From: Bradyrhizobium sp. AUGA SZCCT0158
Lineage (GTDB): Bacteria; Pseudomonadota; Alphaproteobacteria; Rhizobiales; Xanthobacteraceae
Length of the DNA stretch: 64,000 nt
Assembly: GCF_018130065.1 (NCBI RefSeq)
Contig: NZ_JAFCME010000003.1
Location: 1 to 64,000 of the forward strand
Direction of reading: 5' to 3'
The notes beneath the pieces were generated by a model that saw nothing but the letters and a program-made list of their open reading frames with translations, was not told where the DNA came from and did not search any database. The position numbers and the translations under genes are program-made. Below are positions 16,519 through 25,794 of the stretch, in pieces (position 1 is the stretch's first letter; each line of letters opens with the position of its first letter).

Positions 16519-17481
16519 ATGAGCTTGGAATGGCGTGCGCAACCAGCCTCCCTGGCCTGGTCTAACCCGGTGATCCGGTGGTGGGGCATGCTGACGCTGG
16601 TCAGCGGCGCCAATATCGCGGTTTGGTTCGTGCTGTACCGCCAGCTCCACGGACAGCCGATTGGAAGTCCAGCCAGCGCGTCCGGCGTGGAGTTGATGCT
16701 CGCGCTCAGCGCGGCCTATGTGTTCGGCTGCGCCTTCCGCTCGATCCTGCCGCGCGCCGACGTGCAGCGGATCTGCCTGTTCGACACCTGGCTGTCGAGC
16801 GTGTTCGTCGGCCGCTCGGTCGCGACCGTGGCCGAGATCGCCTTCGCGGCGCAATGGGCGATCATTCTGCATCAGCTCGGCACCATGACTGGCGCCGACA
16901 CCACCGTGAACGCCGCCTGGGTGATCGTGCCGCTGATCGTGATCGCGGAGTGCTACTCATGGCACGCGGTGCTGACCACCAAATATCTGAACAACGCCAT
17001 CGAGAATTCGATCTGGGCCGTCGTCTTCTTCATCATCGGCGTCGGCCTCTGCCGCCTGCTGCCGGAGTTCGACGGCGCGGTGCGCGCGATCCTGGTCGTC
17101 ACCACCGTCGGGATCGCATTCTATCTGGCGTTCCTGATGACCGTCGACGTCCCGATGTATCTGAACCGGTGGCGGGCCGATGTCGCCGACGGCAATCCGC
17201 TGCTGCATCCGCTCGAGGGTCTGCGCGACGTGCGCACGCGCTGGATCGTGACGCACGACATTGCCGAGTGGAAGGAAGAGATTGCCTGGATGTCGCTGTA
17301 TTTCAGCCTGGCGGTCTGGTCGAGCCTGGCGCTGTGCGTGTTCTATTCGCTCGAGGATCATCTGCCGCGCTATCGCACCCCGGCCCCGGTCGCGAGCTTG
17401 CCGTCGACCGCGAGCATTTCGTCGCAGGCGCCGGCGGTCATTGCCGGGCTTGATCCCGTCATGGTGCACCACCGCAATTAG
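16519..17481 (+). CDS. uncharacterised multi-pass membrane protein
   Basis: A 320-residue protein of unrecognised family with about seven or eight hydrophobic segments (roughly 24-42, 56-75, 90-118, 128-147, 158-176, 186-205 and 258-280). A conserved-looking soluble stretch, YLNRWRADVADGNPLLHPLEG, lies between the last helices, and a Pro/Ser/Ala-rich tail follows the final helix. The tryptophan-rich N-terminus (LEWRAQPASLAW) looks cytosolic. GGAG lies 6 nt before the ATG. It is alone between two operons. A Pho box lies 145-166 bp upstream, so phosphate control is possible, although the box points the other way. No enzymatic motif is visible. Confidence 0.82.
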   Translation: MSLEWRAQPASLAWSNPVIRWWGMLTLVSGANIAVWFVLYRQLHGQPIGSPASASGVELMLALSAAYVFGCAFRSILPRADVQRICLFDTWLSSVFVGRSVATVAEIAFAAQWAIILHQLGTMTGADTTVNAAWVIVPLIVIAECYSWHAVLTTKYLNNAIENSIWAVVFFIIGVGLCRLLPEFDGAVRAILVVTTVGIAFYLAFLMTVDVPMYLNRWRADVADGNPLLHPLEGLRDVRTRWIVTHDIAEWKEEIAWMSLYFSLAVWSSLALCVFYSLEDHLPRYRTPAPVASLPSTASISSQAPAVIAGLDPVMVHHRN

Positions 17482-17657
17482 TCGCGGACGCCGCTTTTCC
17501 CAACGAACTTGCGTGGCTGCAGTCCGGATAGCCGGTCTCCTGGCGAACCGGTCGCTTGGTCAGCCGGGTCAAGCCGGACTTTTGGTCAAGACGGTTTTGG
17601 CGAAGCGTGGCCCAGTTCCTGCTTTGACAGTCTGGTACTAACCTGATCCATTTCCTT

Positions 17658-17681
17658 GGTGGTCCAATCATTTGGTCCACC
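17658..17681. promoter_or_regulatory. candidate GntR-type operator upstream of the peptide ABC operon
   Basis: GGTGGTCCAA and TTGGTCCACC are inverted copies (one mismatch) around TCAT, 69 bp before the binding-protein gene. TGG-T-CCA cores like these are typical of GntR/FCD regulators. A perfect TTGACA lies at 17624-17629 just upstream, without a convincing -10. The regulator is not evident next to this operon. Confidence 0.5.
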
Positions 17682-17750
17682 CCCCTGCGGCGGCAGGGGC
17701 GCCAGGGGGGCGCAAGTCAGGCATTCAGCACCAGCCGAGGAGTCAATCCG

Positions 17751-19541
17751 ATGCAAGAACGGGAACTTCGAGATCTCATTGCAGACGTCAAGACCGGACG
17801 CTTGTCGCGGCGGTCCTTTGTCCAGCAGATGATCGCCGTCGGCCTGACCGCGCCGATGGCCGGCATGATGCTGGCCCAATCCGGGGTGGCGATGGCCCAG
17901 ACCACGTTCCCCTACAAGCCGACCAAGGCCGGCGGCGGCGGTTTGCTGAAGCTGCTCTATTGGCAAGCGGTGACCCTGCTTAACCCGCATTTCGCCATAG
18001 GGACCAAGGACCAGGAAGGCTCCCGAATCTTTTACGAGCCGCTGGCCGGATGGGACGCCGAAGGCAATCTGGTTCCGGCGCTCGCCGCCGAGATTCCGAG
18101 CAAGGAAAACGACGGGCTCGCCGAAGACGGCCGCTCGGTGGTGTGGAAGTTGAAGCGCGGCGTCAAATGGCATGACGGAAAGCCGTTCACGGCTGATGAC
18201 GTGGTCTTCACCTGGGAGTACGCGCGAAACCCGGAGACCGCCGCGGTCTCGATCGCGAGCTACAAGGACGTCCAGGTCGAAAAGATCGACGATTTCACCG
18301 TTCGCGTCGTGTTCGCCAAGCCGACGCCGTATTGGGCCGATGCCTTTGTCGGTAACTACGGCCCGATCCTGCCAAAACACGTGTTTGCCGATTATATCGG
18401 CGCCAAGTCACGCGACGCGCCGGCCAATCTGAAACCGGTGGGCACCGGCGCTTACATGTTCGTCGATTTCAAGCCGGGCGATGTGGTGGTGGCCAAGCGC
18501 AATCCCGACTACCACGTCGCCAATCGACCGCAGTTCGATACGCTGGAAGTCAAGGGCGGCGGCGATGCCGTGTCGGCCGCGCGCGCGGTGCTGCAGACCG
18601 GCGAATATGATTACGCCTGGAACATGCAGGTGGAAGACGAAATCCTGCTCAGGCTGGAGGCGGCGGGCAAAGGCAAAGTGACCATTACGCCGAGCGGCAA
18701 CGTCGAGTTCATCATGCTCAACGCGACCGATCCATGGACCGAGGTGGACGGCGAGCGCGCCAGCGTCAAGACCAAACATCCGCTGTTCAGCGACCCGGCG
18801 GTGCGCCAGGCCATCGGCCTCCTGATCGATCGCACCTCGATCGAGAAGTTCATCTACGGCCGGACCGCTACCGCTACCGCGAACTTCCTCAACAATCCGG
18901 AACGCTTCCGGTCGAAAAACACCAAGTTCGAATTCAACATCGAGAAAGCCAACGCGATCCTGGAGGCCGCCGGCTGGAAGAAGGGCGCCGACGGCATTCG
19001 CGCCAAGGACGGCAAGGCGTTGAAGTTCGTGTACCAGACCTCGATCAACGCGCCCCGGCAGAAGACGCAGGCCATTGTCAAGCAGGCGTGCCAGAAGGCC
19101 GGCATCGACGTCGAGCTGAAGTCGGTGGTCGGATCGGTGTTCTTCTCCTCCGACACCGCCAACCCCGACACCTACCCGCATTTCTATTGCGACGCGCAGA
19201 TGTACAACACCACCATGCCGCAACCCGACCCGCAGCTGTTCATGAACCAGTATGTGTCATGGCAGATTGCGAACAAGGAGAACAAGTGGCAGGGGCGCAA
19301 CATCTCGCGCTGGCAAAACAAGGAGTACGACGAGCTTTACAAGCAGGCCGAGCAGGAGCTCGACGCCGTGAAGCGGGCGGCGATGTACATCAAGCTCAAC
19401 GACATGGTGGTCGGCGACAATTACATCCAGCCGGTCGCCGCCCGGTCGAGGGTCTCGGCGGTAAAAGGCGGCGTGACTGCGCATTTCAGCGGCTGGGACA
19501 ACGACCTGTGGCAACTTGCAAACTGGTACCGGGAAGCGTGA
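17751..19541 (+). CDS. peptide/nickel-type ABC transporter substrate-binding protein (SBP_bac_5), Tat-type signal
   Basis: A 596-residue periplasmic solute-binding protein of the DppA/OppA family. The N-terminus carries a twin-arginine pattern (LSRRSFVQQM at about 20-29), a hydrophobic stretch and AMAQ, suggesting export already folded. Family landmarks include WQAVTLLNPHFAIGTKDQEGS, LVPALAAEIP, VVWKLKRGVKWHDGKPFTADDVVFTWEY and DPAVRQAIGLLIDRTSI. It is the first gene of a five-gene importer, followed at 57 bp by the first permease. Dipeptides, oligopeptides or other small organic ligands are possible substrates. Confidence 0.93.
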   Translation: MQERELRDLIADVKTGRLSRRSFVQQMIAVGLTAPMAGMMLAQSGVAMAQTTFPYKPTKAGGGGLLKLLYWQAVTLLNPHFAIGTKDQEGSRIFYEPLAGWDAEGNLVPALAAEIPSKENDGLAEDGRSVVWKLKRGVKWHDGKPFTADDVVFTWEYARNPETAAVSIASYKDVQVEKIDDFTVRVVFAKPTPYWADAFVGNYGPILPKHVFADYIGAKSRDAPANLKPVGTGAYMFVDFKPGDVVVAKRNPDYHVANRPQFDTLEVKGGGDAVSAARAVLQTGEYDYAWNMQVEDEILLRLEAAGKGKVTITPSGNVEFIMLNATDPWTEVDGERASVKTKHPLFSDPAVRQAIGLLIDRTSIEKFIYGRTATATANFLNNPERFRSKNTKFEFNIEKANAILEAAGWKKGADGIRAKDGKALKFVYQTSINAPRQKTQAIVKQACQKAGIDVELKSVVGSVFFSSDTANPDTYPHFYCDAQMYNTTMPQPDPQLFMNQYVSWQIANKENKWQGRNISRWQNKEYDELYKQAEQELDAVKRAAMYIKLNDMVVGDNYIQPVAARSRVSAVKGGVTAHFSGWDNDLWQLANWYREA

Positions 19542-19598
19542 GATCAGACGTGAGATTCGTGATGCGCAAAAACTGAACGGGCGGCAGCAGGACGAACG

Positions 19599-20558
19599 AT
19601 GGGAAAGTACATTCTCAGACGCCTGACTATCGCCCTTCCCAGCCTGCTCGGCATCAGCCTCATTCTGTTTGTGCTGCTCGCGCTGGCGCCGGGAGATCCG
19701 TTCGGCGAACTGGCTACCAACAGCAATATTCCGCCCGAGGTGGCAGCGGCGTTGCGGGTGAAATTCGGGATCGACGATCCCATTATGATTCGCTACCTGC
19801 GCTGGCTCGCGGCGATGCTGCAGGGCGACTGGGGCTTTTCGTTCGCCAGCCGCATCGACGTCGACCAACTGATCCTGCAACGCGTGCCGACCACATTGTT
19901 TGTGGTCGGCTCGTCGCAGATCCTGGCGTTGGCGGTGGCGCTGCCGGTCGGCGTCTATGCGGCGATGCGGCCCTATTCGATCTTCGACCAGATCGCCAAC
20001 ACCTTTGCGTTCGTCGGCTTCTCGCTGCCGACGTTCTTCACGGGCTTGCTGCTGATCCTGGTCTTCAGCGTCAATCTCGGCTGGCTGCCGTTCGTGTATC
20101 GCGCCGACATACCAGGCAGCGGCTGGCAATGGGCCTGGGAATATTTCAAGCAGGCCATCATGCCGATCGCGGTGCTCGGCCTGTTTCAAGCCGCCTCCTA
20201 TACCCGTTACGTGCGCTCGGCGGTGCTCGACGTCATCCGGCTCGACTATGTCACGACGGCACGCTCGAAGGGCCTCAATGAAGGCAAGGTCGTCATCAAG
20301 CACGTGGTGCGCAACGCCTTGATTCCCGTGGTGACGCTGGTCGCGCTGCAAATGCCGGCCGTGTTCGGCGGCGCCATCGTCACCGAACAGATCTTCCGCA
20401 TCCCCGGCATTGGTTCACTGCTGATCAGCGCCATCCTCGCCAACGACACGCCGGTCATCATGGCGGTGACCTTCGTGTTCGCCTGTCTCGTCGTCGTCTT
20501 CAACCTTTTGGCCGATATCATCTATGGCTGGCTCGACCCACGCATCTCCTATCGCTGA
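19599..20558 (+). CDS. ABC transporter permease, DppB type
   Basis: A 319-residue inner-membrane subunit with six hydrophobic helices, starting MGKYILRRLTIALPSLLGISLI as DppB/OppB proteins do. The N-terminal family segment LAPGDPFGELA is followed by the EAA loop DYVTTARSKGLNEGKVVIKHVVRNALIPV (about residues 214-242) that contacts the ATPases, and GGAIVTEQIFRIPGIG. Its end overlaps the next gene by 35 bp, so the two permeases are translationally coupled. Confidence 0.94.
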   Translation: MGKYILRRLTIALPSLLGISLILFVLLALAPGDPFGELATNSNIPPEVAAALRVKFGIDDPIMIRYLRWLAAMLQGDWGFSFASRIDVDQLILQRVPTTLFVVGSSQILALAVALPVGVYAAMRPYSIFDQIANTFAFVGFSLPTFFTGLLLILVFSVNLGWLPFVYRADIPGSGWQWAWEYFKQAIMPIAVLGLFQAASYTRYVRSAVLDVIRLDYVTTARSKGLNEGKVVIKHVVRNALIPVVTLVALQMPAVFGGAIVTEQIFRIPGIGSLLISAILANDTPVIMAVTFVFACLVVVFNLLADIIYGWLDPRISYR

Positions 20559-21465
20559 CGTCGTCGTTCCGCTTGAGGGACGCCCGCGCCACATCTCGCC
20601 CGGCTTTGACGCCTGGCGAAAATTTCGCCGCCATCGCATGGCGGTCGCGAGCATCGCGATTTTGACGTTGCTGACCGCGGCTGTCCTGTTCGGGCCGCTG
20701 ATCTGGCGGATGCCGATCAACGAAATCGATTTCACGGCGCGGCTGAGTCCGCCGTCGTGGGAGCACCCGTTCGGCACCGACGATCTCGGCCAGGACCTGC
20801 TGGCGCGCATGCTGTACGGCGGACGCATTTCGCTGGCGGTAGGGTTCGCGGCGATGGCGGTCGCCATCATCGTCGGCGTCCTGATCGGGGCGATCTCGGG
20901 CATCTCCCGCGGCAGCGTCGACGCCGCACTGATGTGGATCACCGATCTGTTCCTGGCGTTGCCGCAGCTGCCGCTGCTGCTATTGGTGATCTATCTGTTC
21001 CGGGATTTCCTCAAGAACTGGGTCGGCGCCGAAGGCGGCGTCTTCATCCTGATCGTGCTGGTGATCGGCGCGTTTCGCTGGATGCCGGTGGCGCGTTTGG
21101 TGCGCGCGCAGTTCTTGTCCTTGCGCGAAAAGGAATTCGTCGAGGCGGCGCGCGCGCTCGGCGCCACCACGCCGCGGCTGGTGATCAGGCATATCCTGCC
21201 GAATTCGCTCGGACCGGTCATCGTGGCCGGCACCATCGACGTCGCGGCGGCCATCATCGCGGAATCGACGCTGTCGTTTCTCGGCCTCGGCTTTCCGCCT
21301 GACATCCCGACCTGGGGACGGCTATTGTTCGACGCCAAGGATTATCTCGACATCGCGCCGCACTGGGCGCTGTTCGCGGGCGCCGCGATTTTCCTGACCG
21401 TGCTCACCATCAATTTCATCGGCGACGGATTGCGCGACGCGCTCGACCCCCGGAGAGTCATGTGA
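20524..21465 (+). CDS. ABC transporter permease, DppC type
   Basis: A 313-residue second permease with an N-terminal cytosolic segment (WRKFRRHRMAVASIAIL) and about six helices. DppC features include HPFGTDDLGQDLLARMLYGGRISLAVG, the EAA loop EFVEAARALGATTPRLVIRHILPNSLGPV, and STLSFLGLGFPPDIPTWGRLL. The start lies inside the 3' end of the DppB gene. The stop overlaps the next ATG as TGATG. It forms a heterodimeric channel with the DppB-type protein. Confidence 0.94.
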   Translation: MAGSTHASPIADVVVPLEGRPRHISPGFDAWRKFRRHRMAVASIAILTLLTAAVLFGPLIWRMPINEIDFTARLSPPSWEHPFGTDDLGQDLLARMLYGGRISLAVGFAAMAVAIIVGVLIGAISGISRGSVDAALMWITDLFLALPQLPLLLLVIYLFRDFLKNWVGAEGGVFILIVLVIGAFRWMPVARLVRAQFLSLREKEFVEAARALGATTPRLVIRHILPNSLGPVIVAGTIDVAAAIIAESTLSFLGLGFPPDIPTWGRLLFDAKDYLDIAPHWALFAGAAIFLTVLTINFIGDGLRDALDPRRVM

Positions 21466-22502
21466 TGTTGCGTCCGGAGGATACCGCGAACGTGCCTGCA
21501 GCACGGACCGGCGAAGCGCCCTTGCTCGACATCCGGGGCTTGAAGACACATTTTTCGACGGATGACGGCATCGTGCAGGCGGTCGACGGCGTCGACATCG
21601 CCGTCCGGCGCGGGGAAACCGTCTGCGTGGTCGGCGAGTCCGGGTGCGGCAAGACGGTCACGGCGCTTTCCGTGCTCAAGCTGATCGCAATGCCGCCTGG
21701 ACGGATCGCCGGCGGGCAGATTCTGTGGCAGGGCCGCGACCTGGTGCCGATGGCGGCGGACGAGCTGAACCAGATTCGCGCCAAGGAAATCGCCATCGTG
21801 TTCCAGGAGCCGATGACCTCGCTCAATCCGGTCTACACCATCGGCGACCAGATCGGCGAAGTGATCGCCCTGCATGAGGGCTTAGGGCGCCGCGCCGTGC
21901 TGGAGCGGACCATCGACATGCTGGCGCTGGTCCAGATCCCGAACCCGGCGCGCCGCGTCAATGACTACCCGCACCAGTTCTCCGGCGGCATGCGGCAGCG
22001 CGTGATGATCGCGATGGCGCTGTCGTGCGGTCCGAAGCTGCTGATCGCGGACGAGCCGACCACGGCGCTCGATGTCACGATCCAGGCGCAGATCCTCGAT
22101 CTGCTGCAGGACATGAAATCGCGCCTCGGCATGTCGATCATGCTGATCACTCACGCCATGGGCGTCGTCGCCGAAGTCGCCCAGCGCGTGGTGGTGATGT
22201 ATGCGGGCAAAGTGGTGGAGGAAGCCGCGGTCGAACAGCTGTTTGCCAACCCCCGCCATCCCTATACGCAGGGCCTGATCCGTTCGATCCCGCGCGTCGA
22301 CCGGGGCGGCGGCCGCAAGGCCCGGCTGCAGACCATCGCCGGCACGGTGCCTAAACTGATCAACCCGCCCGGGGGCTGCCGCTTCGCGCCGCGCTGCGGT
22401 TTTGCGACCGATGAATGCGTGCGCGCGCAGCCTGCCTTGCGCGAGCTCGAACCCGGCCACAAGGTGGCCTGCATCCACGCCGAAGCGACGGTGGTTCAAT
22501 GA
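21465..22502 (+). CDS. ABC transporter ATP-binding protein, DppD type
   Basis: About 345 residues. Walker A is GESGCGKT (about 55-62), the Q-loop region is [10 protein letters not shown], the signature is SGGMRQR, Walker B is [14 protein letters not shown], and the switch His is in [11 protein letters not shown]. The C-terminal oligopeptide/dipeptide extension ([19 protein letters not shown]) contains the cysteines that can bind an iron-sulfur cluster in this family. ATG at 21465 overlaps the upstream stop; a GTG at 21462 is the only alternative. It pairs with the DppF-type ATPase encoded next. Confidence 0.94.
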   Translation: MLRPEDTANVPAARTGEAPLLDIRGLKTHFSTDDGIVQAVDGVDIAVRRGETVCVVGESGCGKTVTALSVLKLIAMPPGRIAGGQILWQGRDLVPMAADELNQIRAKEIAIVFQEPMTSLNPVYTIGDQIGEVIALHEGLGRRAVLERTIDMLALVQIPNPARRVNDYPHQFSGGMRQRVMIAMALSCGPKLLIADEPTTALDVTIQAQILDLLQDMKSRLGMSIMLITHAMGVVAEVAQRVVVMYAGKVVEEAAVEQLFANPRHPYTQGLIRSIPRVDRGGGRKARLQTIAGTVPKLINPPGGCRFAPRCGFATDECVRAQPALRELEPGHKVACIHAEATVVQ

Positions 22503-23470
22503 GCGAGCCGCTGCTCAAAGTCGCAAAGCTGACCAAGGAGTTTCCGCTCAAGGGCGGGTTGTTCGGCGGTCACACCGCCAGCGTTCATGCCGTCGACGGC
22601 GTCGATTTTCACGTCGATCGCGGCGAGACGCTGGGCCTGGTCGGCGAATCCGGCTGCGGCAAGTCGACCACCGGCCGCTGCGTGCTTCGCCTGATCGAGC
22701 CGAGTTCGGGCGAAATCCATTTCGACGGCAAGGATGTCCGGTCGCTCAAGGCCGACGACCTTCGGATCCTGCGCCGCGACATTCAGATCATCTTTCAGGA
22801 CCCCTATGCGTCGCTCAATCCGCGCATGAATGTGGGCGCGATCGTCGGCGAAGCGCTGATCATCCACCAGTTGACCAAAACCAAACAGCAGTTCGAAGAG
22901 CGTGTGGTGGATTTGCTGGAAACCGTCGGTCTGCGCGCGGACCATATGGGCCGCTATCCGAACGAATTCTCCGGCGGCCAGCGCCAGCGCATCGGCATCG
23001 CGCGGGCGCTCGCGGTCGAGCCCAAGCTGATCATCTGCGACGAGCCGGTGTCGGCGCTGGACGTTTCGATCCAGGCCCAGGTCATCAACCTGCTGGAAGA
23101 TTTGCAGGAGAAGTTCGGGCTCGCCTATCTCTTCATCGCCCATGATCTCGCGGTCGTCGAGCATATCTCCAAGCGCATCGCGGTGATGTATCTCGGGCGT
23201 ATCGTCGAGATGGCGTCGGCCCACGAGCTGTATGCCTCGCCGCGACATCCCTACACCGAAGCGCTGCTGTCGGCGGTGCCGATACCGGATCCGAAAGTGA
23301 AGCGGCAGCGCGTCCGGCTGTCGGGCGAAGTGCCGAACCCGATTTCTCCGCCGACCGGCTGTCACTTTCACACAAGGTGCCCGATCGCGCAGTTTCCGCT
23401 ATGCAAGAGCGAGGCTCCGCCGCTCAAGCAAAGCGCCGACGGCCACTGGGTCGCCTGCCACTTCCGCTGA
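22499..23470 (+). CDS. ABC transporter ATP-binding protein, DppF type
   Basis: A 323-residue ATPase. Walker A is GESGCGKS (about 48-55), then [15 protein letters not shown], signature SGGQRQRIG, Walker [15 protein letters not shown], and [13 protein letters not shown]. The C-terminal segment [23 protein letters not shown] is the family extension with its cysteines. The start ATG overlaps the preceding stop (ATGA); the longer open frame to 22415 is only read-through of the upstream gene. It closes the five-gene operon. Confidence 0.94.
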   Translation: MSEPLLKVAKLTKEFPLKGGLFGGHTASVHAVDGVDFHVDRGETLGLVGESGCGKSTTGRCVLRLIEPSSGEIHFDGKDVRSLKADDLRILRRDIQIIFQDPYASLNPRMNVGAIVGEALIIHQLTKTKQQFEERVVDLLETVGLRADHMGRYPNEFSGGQRQRIGIARALAVEPKLIICDEPVSALDVSIQAQVINLLEDLQEKFGLAYLFIAHDLAVVEHISKRIAVMYLGRIVEMASAHELYASPRHPYTEALLSAVPIPDPKVKRQRVRLSGEVPNPISPPTGCHFHTRCPIAQFPLCKSEAPPLKQSADGHWVACHFR

Positions 23471-23552
23471 CAAGGGCGCGAAGGATCAGGCGCCTCTTGT
23501 GATCAGACAGGTTTTGGCCGATGTCTATAGCATATGCCTTGGAGATGAGCCC

Positions 23553-23774
23553 ATGCCTGAGCAGAGGCGCGTCAGACTGTTTCGCAATGGCCGCAGCCAG
23601 GCGGTCCGCATTCCTGTGGAGTTCGAATTGCCAGGCGACGAAGCTATCATGCATCGCGACGGCAACCGCTTGGTGATCGGGCCAGTGCGCAAACGCGGAC
23701 TGATCGCCTTGCTCAAGGCGATGAAGCCGCTTGACGGGGCGTTGCCTGAAATCGGCGATGTATCCGTGGCCTGA
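23553..23774 (+). CDS. VapB-like antitoxin (AbrB/SpoVT fold) without an adjacent VapC
   Basis: A 73-residue protein with the swapped-hairpin DNA-binding pattern RVRLFRNGRSQAVRIPVEFELPGDEAIMHRDGNRLVIGP (residues 5-43 in pieces), typical of VapB antitoxins, and a C-terminal tail that would normally thread into a PIN-domain toxin. The ATG at 23553 has GGAG upstream; the open frame to 23499 adds non-conserved sequence. No PIN-domain gene follows. The next gene, 36 bp on, is a UPF0158 protein. It is an orphan antitoxin, a remnant of vapBC, or part of a different pairing. It may autoregulate through the upstream palindrome GCATATGC (23530-23537). Confidence 0.82.
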   Translation: MPEQRRVRLFRNGRSQAVRIPVEFELPGDEAIMHRDGNRLVIGPVRKRGLIALLKAMKPLDGALPEIGDVSVA

Positions 23775-23809
23775 ACATGGAAAATTGGCTTGCTTGAGAC
23801 GGCAGACCC

Positions 23810-24235
23810 ATGCCCACTGATTTTCAGGAATTACTTCTCGCATACGAATACGTAAGCAGCGGGGCCGGCCTGCATCAGGCCTTCCTGTGCAGACGGACGG
23901 GCAAGATCCTCTGGCATTCCGATTTTTCCGATCACGATGAATTCAACGACGAGTTACCCGACGACATCGAGGACGACGAGAAATACATCGCAATCCCCGA
24001 CAAACGGGAGCTCGATCTCGGCAAACCCATGGCGCTGAATTTTGCGCGTGAATTTCTGTCTGATGACTTCGACGAGGTCAGATATATGTTCAGCAGGCGT
24101 GGTGCCTACAAGAAATTTCGGGCGCTGCTGATCCGCAGGAATGTGCTTGAGCGCTGGTATGATTTCGAATCGAAAGCCACTGCGCGCGCGTTGCGCGAAT
24201 GGTGCGAGATCAACTCCATTGAAATCACCGGCTGA
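23810..24235 (+). CDS. UPF0158 family protein
   Basis: A 141-residue soluble acidic protein matching the UPF0158 family: an N-terminal strand-rich part (QAFLCRRTGKILWHSDF), an acidic loop (DELPDDIEDDEKYIAIPDKRELDLGKP), and a conserved helical end (ARFMF-like RYMFSRRGAYKKFRALL, RWYDFESKATARALREWCEINSI). The function of the family is not established. It lies 36 bp after the VapB-like gene on the same strand and is probably co-transcribed with it, which is the main clue to its role. Confidence 0.85.
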   Translation: MPTDFQELLLAYEYVSSGAGLHQAFLCRRTGKILWHSDFSDHDEFNDELPDDIEDDEKYIAIPDKRELDLGKPMALNFAREFLSDDFDEVRYMFSRRGAYKKFRALLIRRNVLERWYDFESKATARALREWCEINSIEITG

Positions 24236-24291
24236 CGCCGCGCAACGCAGTGCATCACCCTTTTCGGGCGGCGGCGGCGCAAAGCGCTCGC

Positions 24292-25551
24292 TCATTCCTG
24301 TTTCCAGAAGCGCTCGTTTGGCATTATCCCGGCTGGATCAGCAGAAAATTCGGGTCTGATGCGGTTGAGATAATACATATTCACCAAACCCTGGTGCTTC
24401 ACTTCGACGGCACCACGGGCGTCGGTCTCGAAGCGCGTCTTGATGTGCTGCCAGGTCGATTCGGCGATGCTGATGCGACCGGGAACACCGGCGGCTTCGA
24501 CGCGCTGGGTAATATTCACGGTATTCCCCCAGATATCGTAGGTAAATTTGTGTTTCCCGACGACGCCGGCGATGACTGGCCCGGTATTGATTCCAATTCT
24601 CACCTGCCACGCCGGCAGGTGCAGCTTCTCGCGTTGCCGATTGATCCTGGCCAAATGATCGATGACCTGCAGCGCCGCCAACGCGGCATCGATGGCGTGC
24701 GAGCGATTGGGCTCCGGCACGCCGCCAACCGCGAGATAGGCGTCTCCGATCGTCTTGAGTTTTTCGAGGCGATGCTTGGCCATGATGTCGTCGAACACGG
24801 TGAAGTGCTGGTCGAGCTGGTCAATGACGCTCGCCGGCTCCATGGTTTCGACCAGCCGGGTGAAGCCGGTAAAATCGATCAGGATCACCGTCGCAGAGTC
24901 GAAGAAGCGCGGCTGAACGCGGTCATTTGCCTTGAGCTCGGCTGCGATCGATGACGGCAGGATGTTCAGCAGCAGCTTGTCCGATTCGGCCTTGCCGACA
25001 ATTGCGTGGTCGCGCGCACGCTCCAACTCACGCAGCATCTCGTTGCGCACGAGCAATTGCCGGCGCAATTCGAGGTGAACCATGGTCTGCCGTGCCAATC
25101 GTCTGAGCGCCTCCTGCTGCTCGAAGGTCATTTCTCGCGGCTCGAAGTCGATCACGCACAAGGTGCCCAGGGCATGACCATCCTGCGTGATGAGAGGAAC
25201 GCCGCAGTAGAAGCGAATGTGCATATCGCCCGTCACAAGCGGGCTGGTATTGAACCTTTGATCCTTTATCAGGTCGGGAACGTAGAGGATGTCGTTGTTG
25301 CAGATCGTGGCCGTGCAAATCGAAATTTCGCGCGGGCATTCCGAAAGCTCTGCGGGAAGTGGGCCGTATTTCGCCTTGATCCATTGCCGCGATGCGTCGA
25401 CGAAGCTGACCAGGGCGGCGGGGCTGCCGCAGATCTGCGCCGCCAGTTCGGTGATTTCGTCGAATCCAGGTTCTGGAAGCGTGTCGAGGATCGCGTAATT
25501 CGCTAGCGCGACAAGGCGTCCGGGCTCGTTGGCTGGAAGCATTTGGTTCAT
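24292..25551 (-). CDS. class III adenylate/guanylate cyclase with N-terminal GAF domain
   Basis: A 419-residue cytosolic signalling enzyme making cyclic AMP (or GMP). A GAF sensor spans about 20-165 (LVSFVDASRQWIKAKYGP, FYCGVPLITQDGHALGTLCVID), followed by a coiled linker (165-205) and the cyclase domain (about 210-400). The active site looks complete: metal Asp226 (ILIDFTGF) and Asp270 (KTIGDAYLAVGG), substrate Lys266 and Asp339 (YDIWGNTVN), and transition-state Asn346 and Arg350. The Lys/Asp pair favours ATP as substrate. AAGGG lies 8 nt before the ATG. It is a single-gene unit, convergent with the UPF0158 gene. Confidence 0.93.
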   Translation of the reverse strand: MNQMLPANEPGRLVALANYAILDTLPEPGFDEITELAAQICGSPAALVSFVDASRQWIKAKYGPLPAELSECPREISICTATICNNDILYVPDLIKDQRFNTSPLVTGDMHIRFYCGVPLITQDGHALGTLCVIDFEPREMTFEQQEALRRLARQTMVHLELRRQLLVRNEMLRELERARDHAIVGKAESDKLLLNILPSSIAAELKANDRVQPRFFDSATVILIDFTGFTRLVETMEPASVIDQLDQHFTVFDDIMAKHRLEKLKTIGDAYLAVGGVPEPNRSHAIDAALAALQVIDHLARINRQREKLHLPAWQVRIGINTGPVIAGVVGKHKFTYDIWGNTVNITQRVEAAGVPGRISIAESTWQHIKTRFETDARGAVEVKHQGLVNMYYLNRIRPEFSADPAGIMPNERFWKQE

Positions 25552-25765
25552 GACAAGCCCTTCGCGTTAGCAGGGTCATCAAGTCTGGTCGCGATACACG
25601 GGCCGTTACATAGCCGCATCTTTCCGTCGTGAGAGACGAACACGGCTAGGCGTCAGAAAGTTCCTGGAGCCATGCTGTCGGCTCAAATTAGCACAGTGGG
25701 GGCTGAAAGACGAGCGATGGGAAGAGTACAGTGGGAACGCGTGGCCGACATCGCCGGCAGAATGG

Positions 25766-25783
25766 CCCGGCAAATAGGCCGGG
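25766..25783. terminator. possible weak terminator after nasA
   Basis: CCCGGC and GCCGGG form a 6 bp stem with loop AAATAG, 12 bp after the nasA stop on the minus strand. No T-run follows on that strand, so intrinsic termination is doubtful. The remaining 240 bp up to the cyclase gene holds no gene. Confidence 0.3.
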
Positions 25784-25794
25784 AATCGAAAAAC

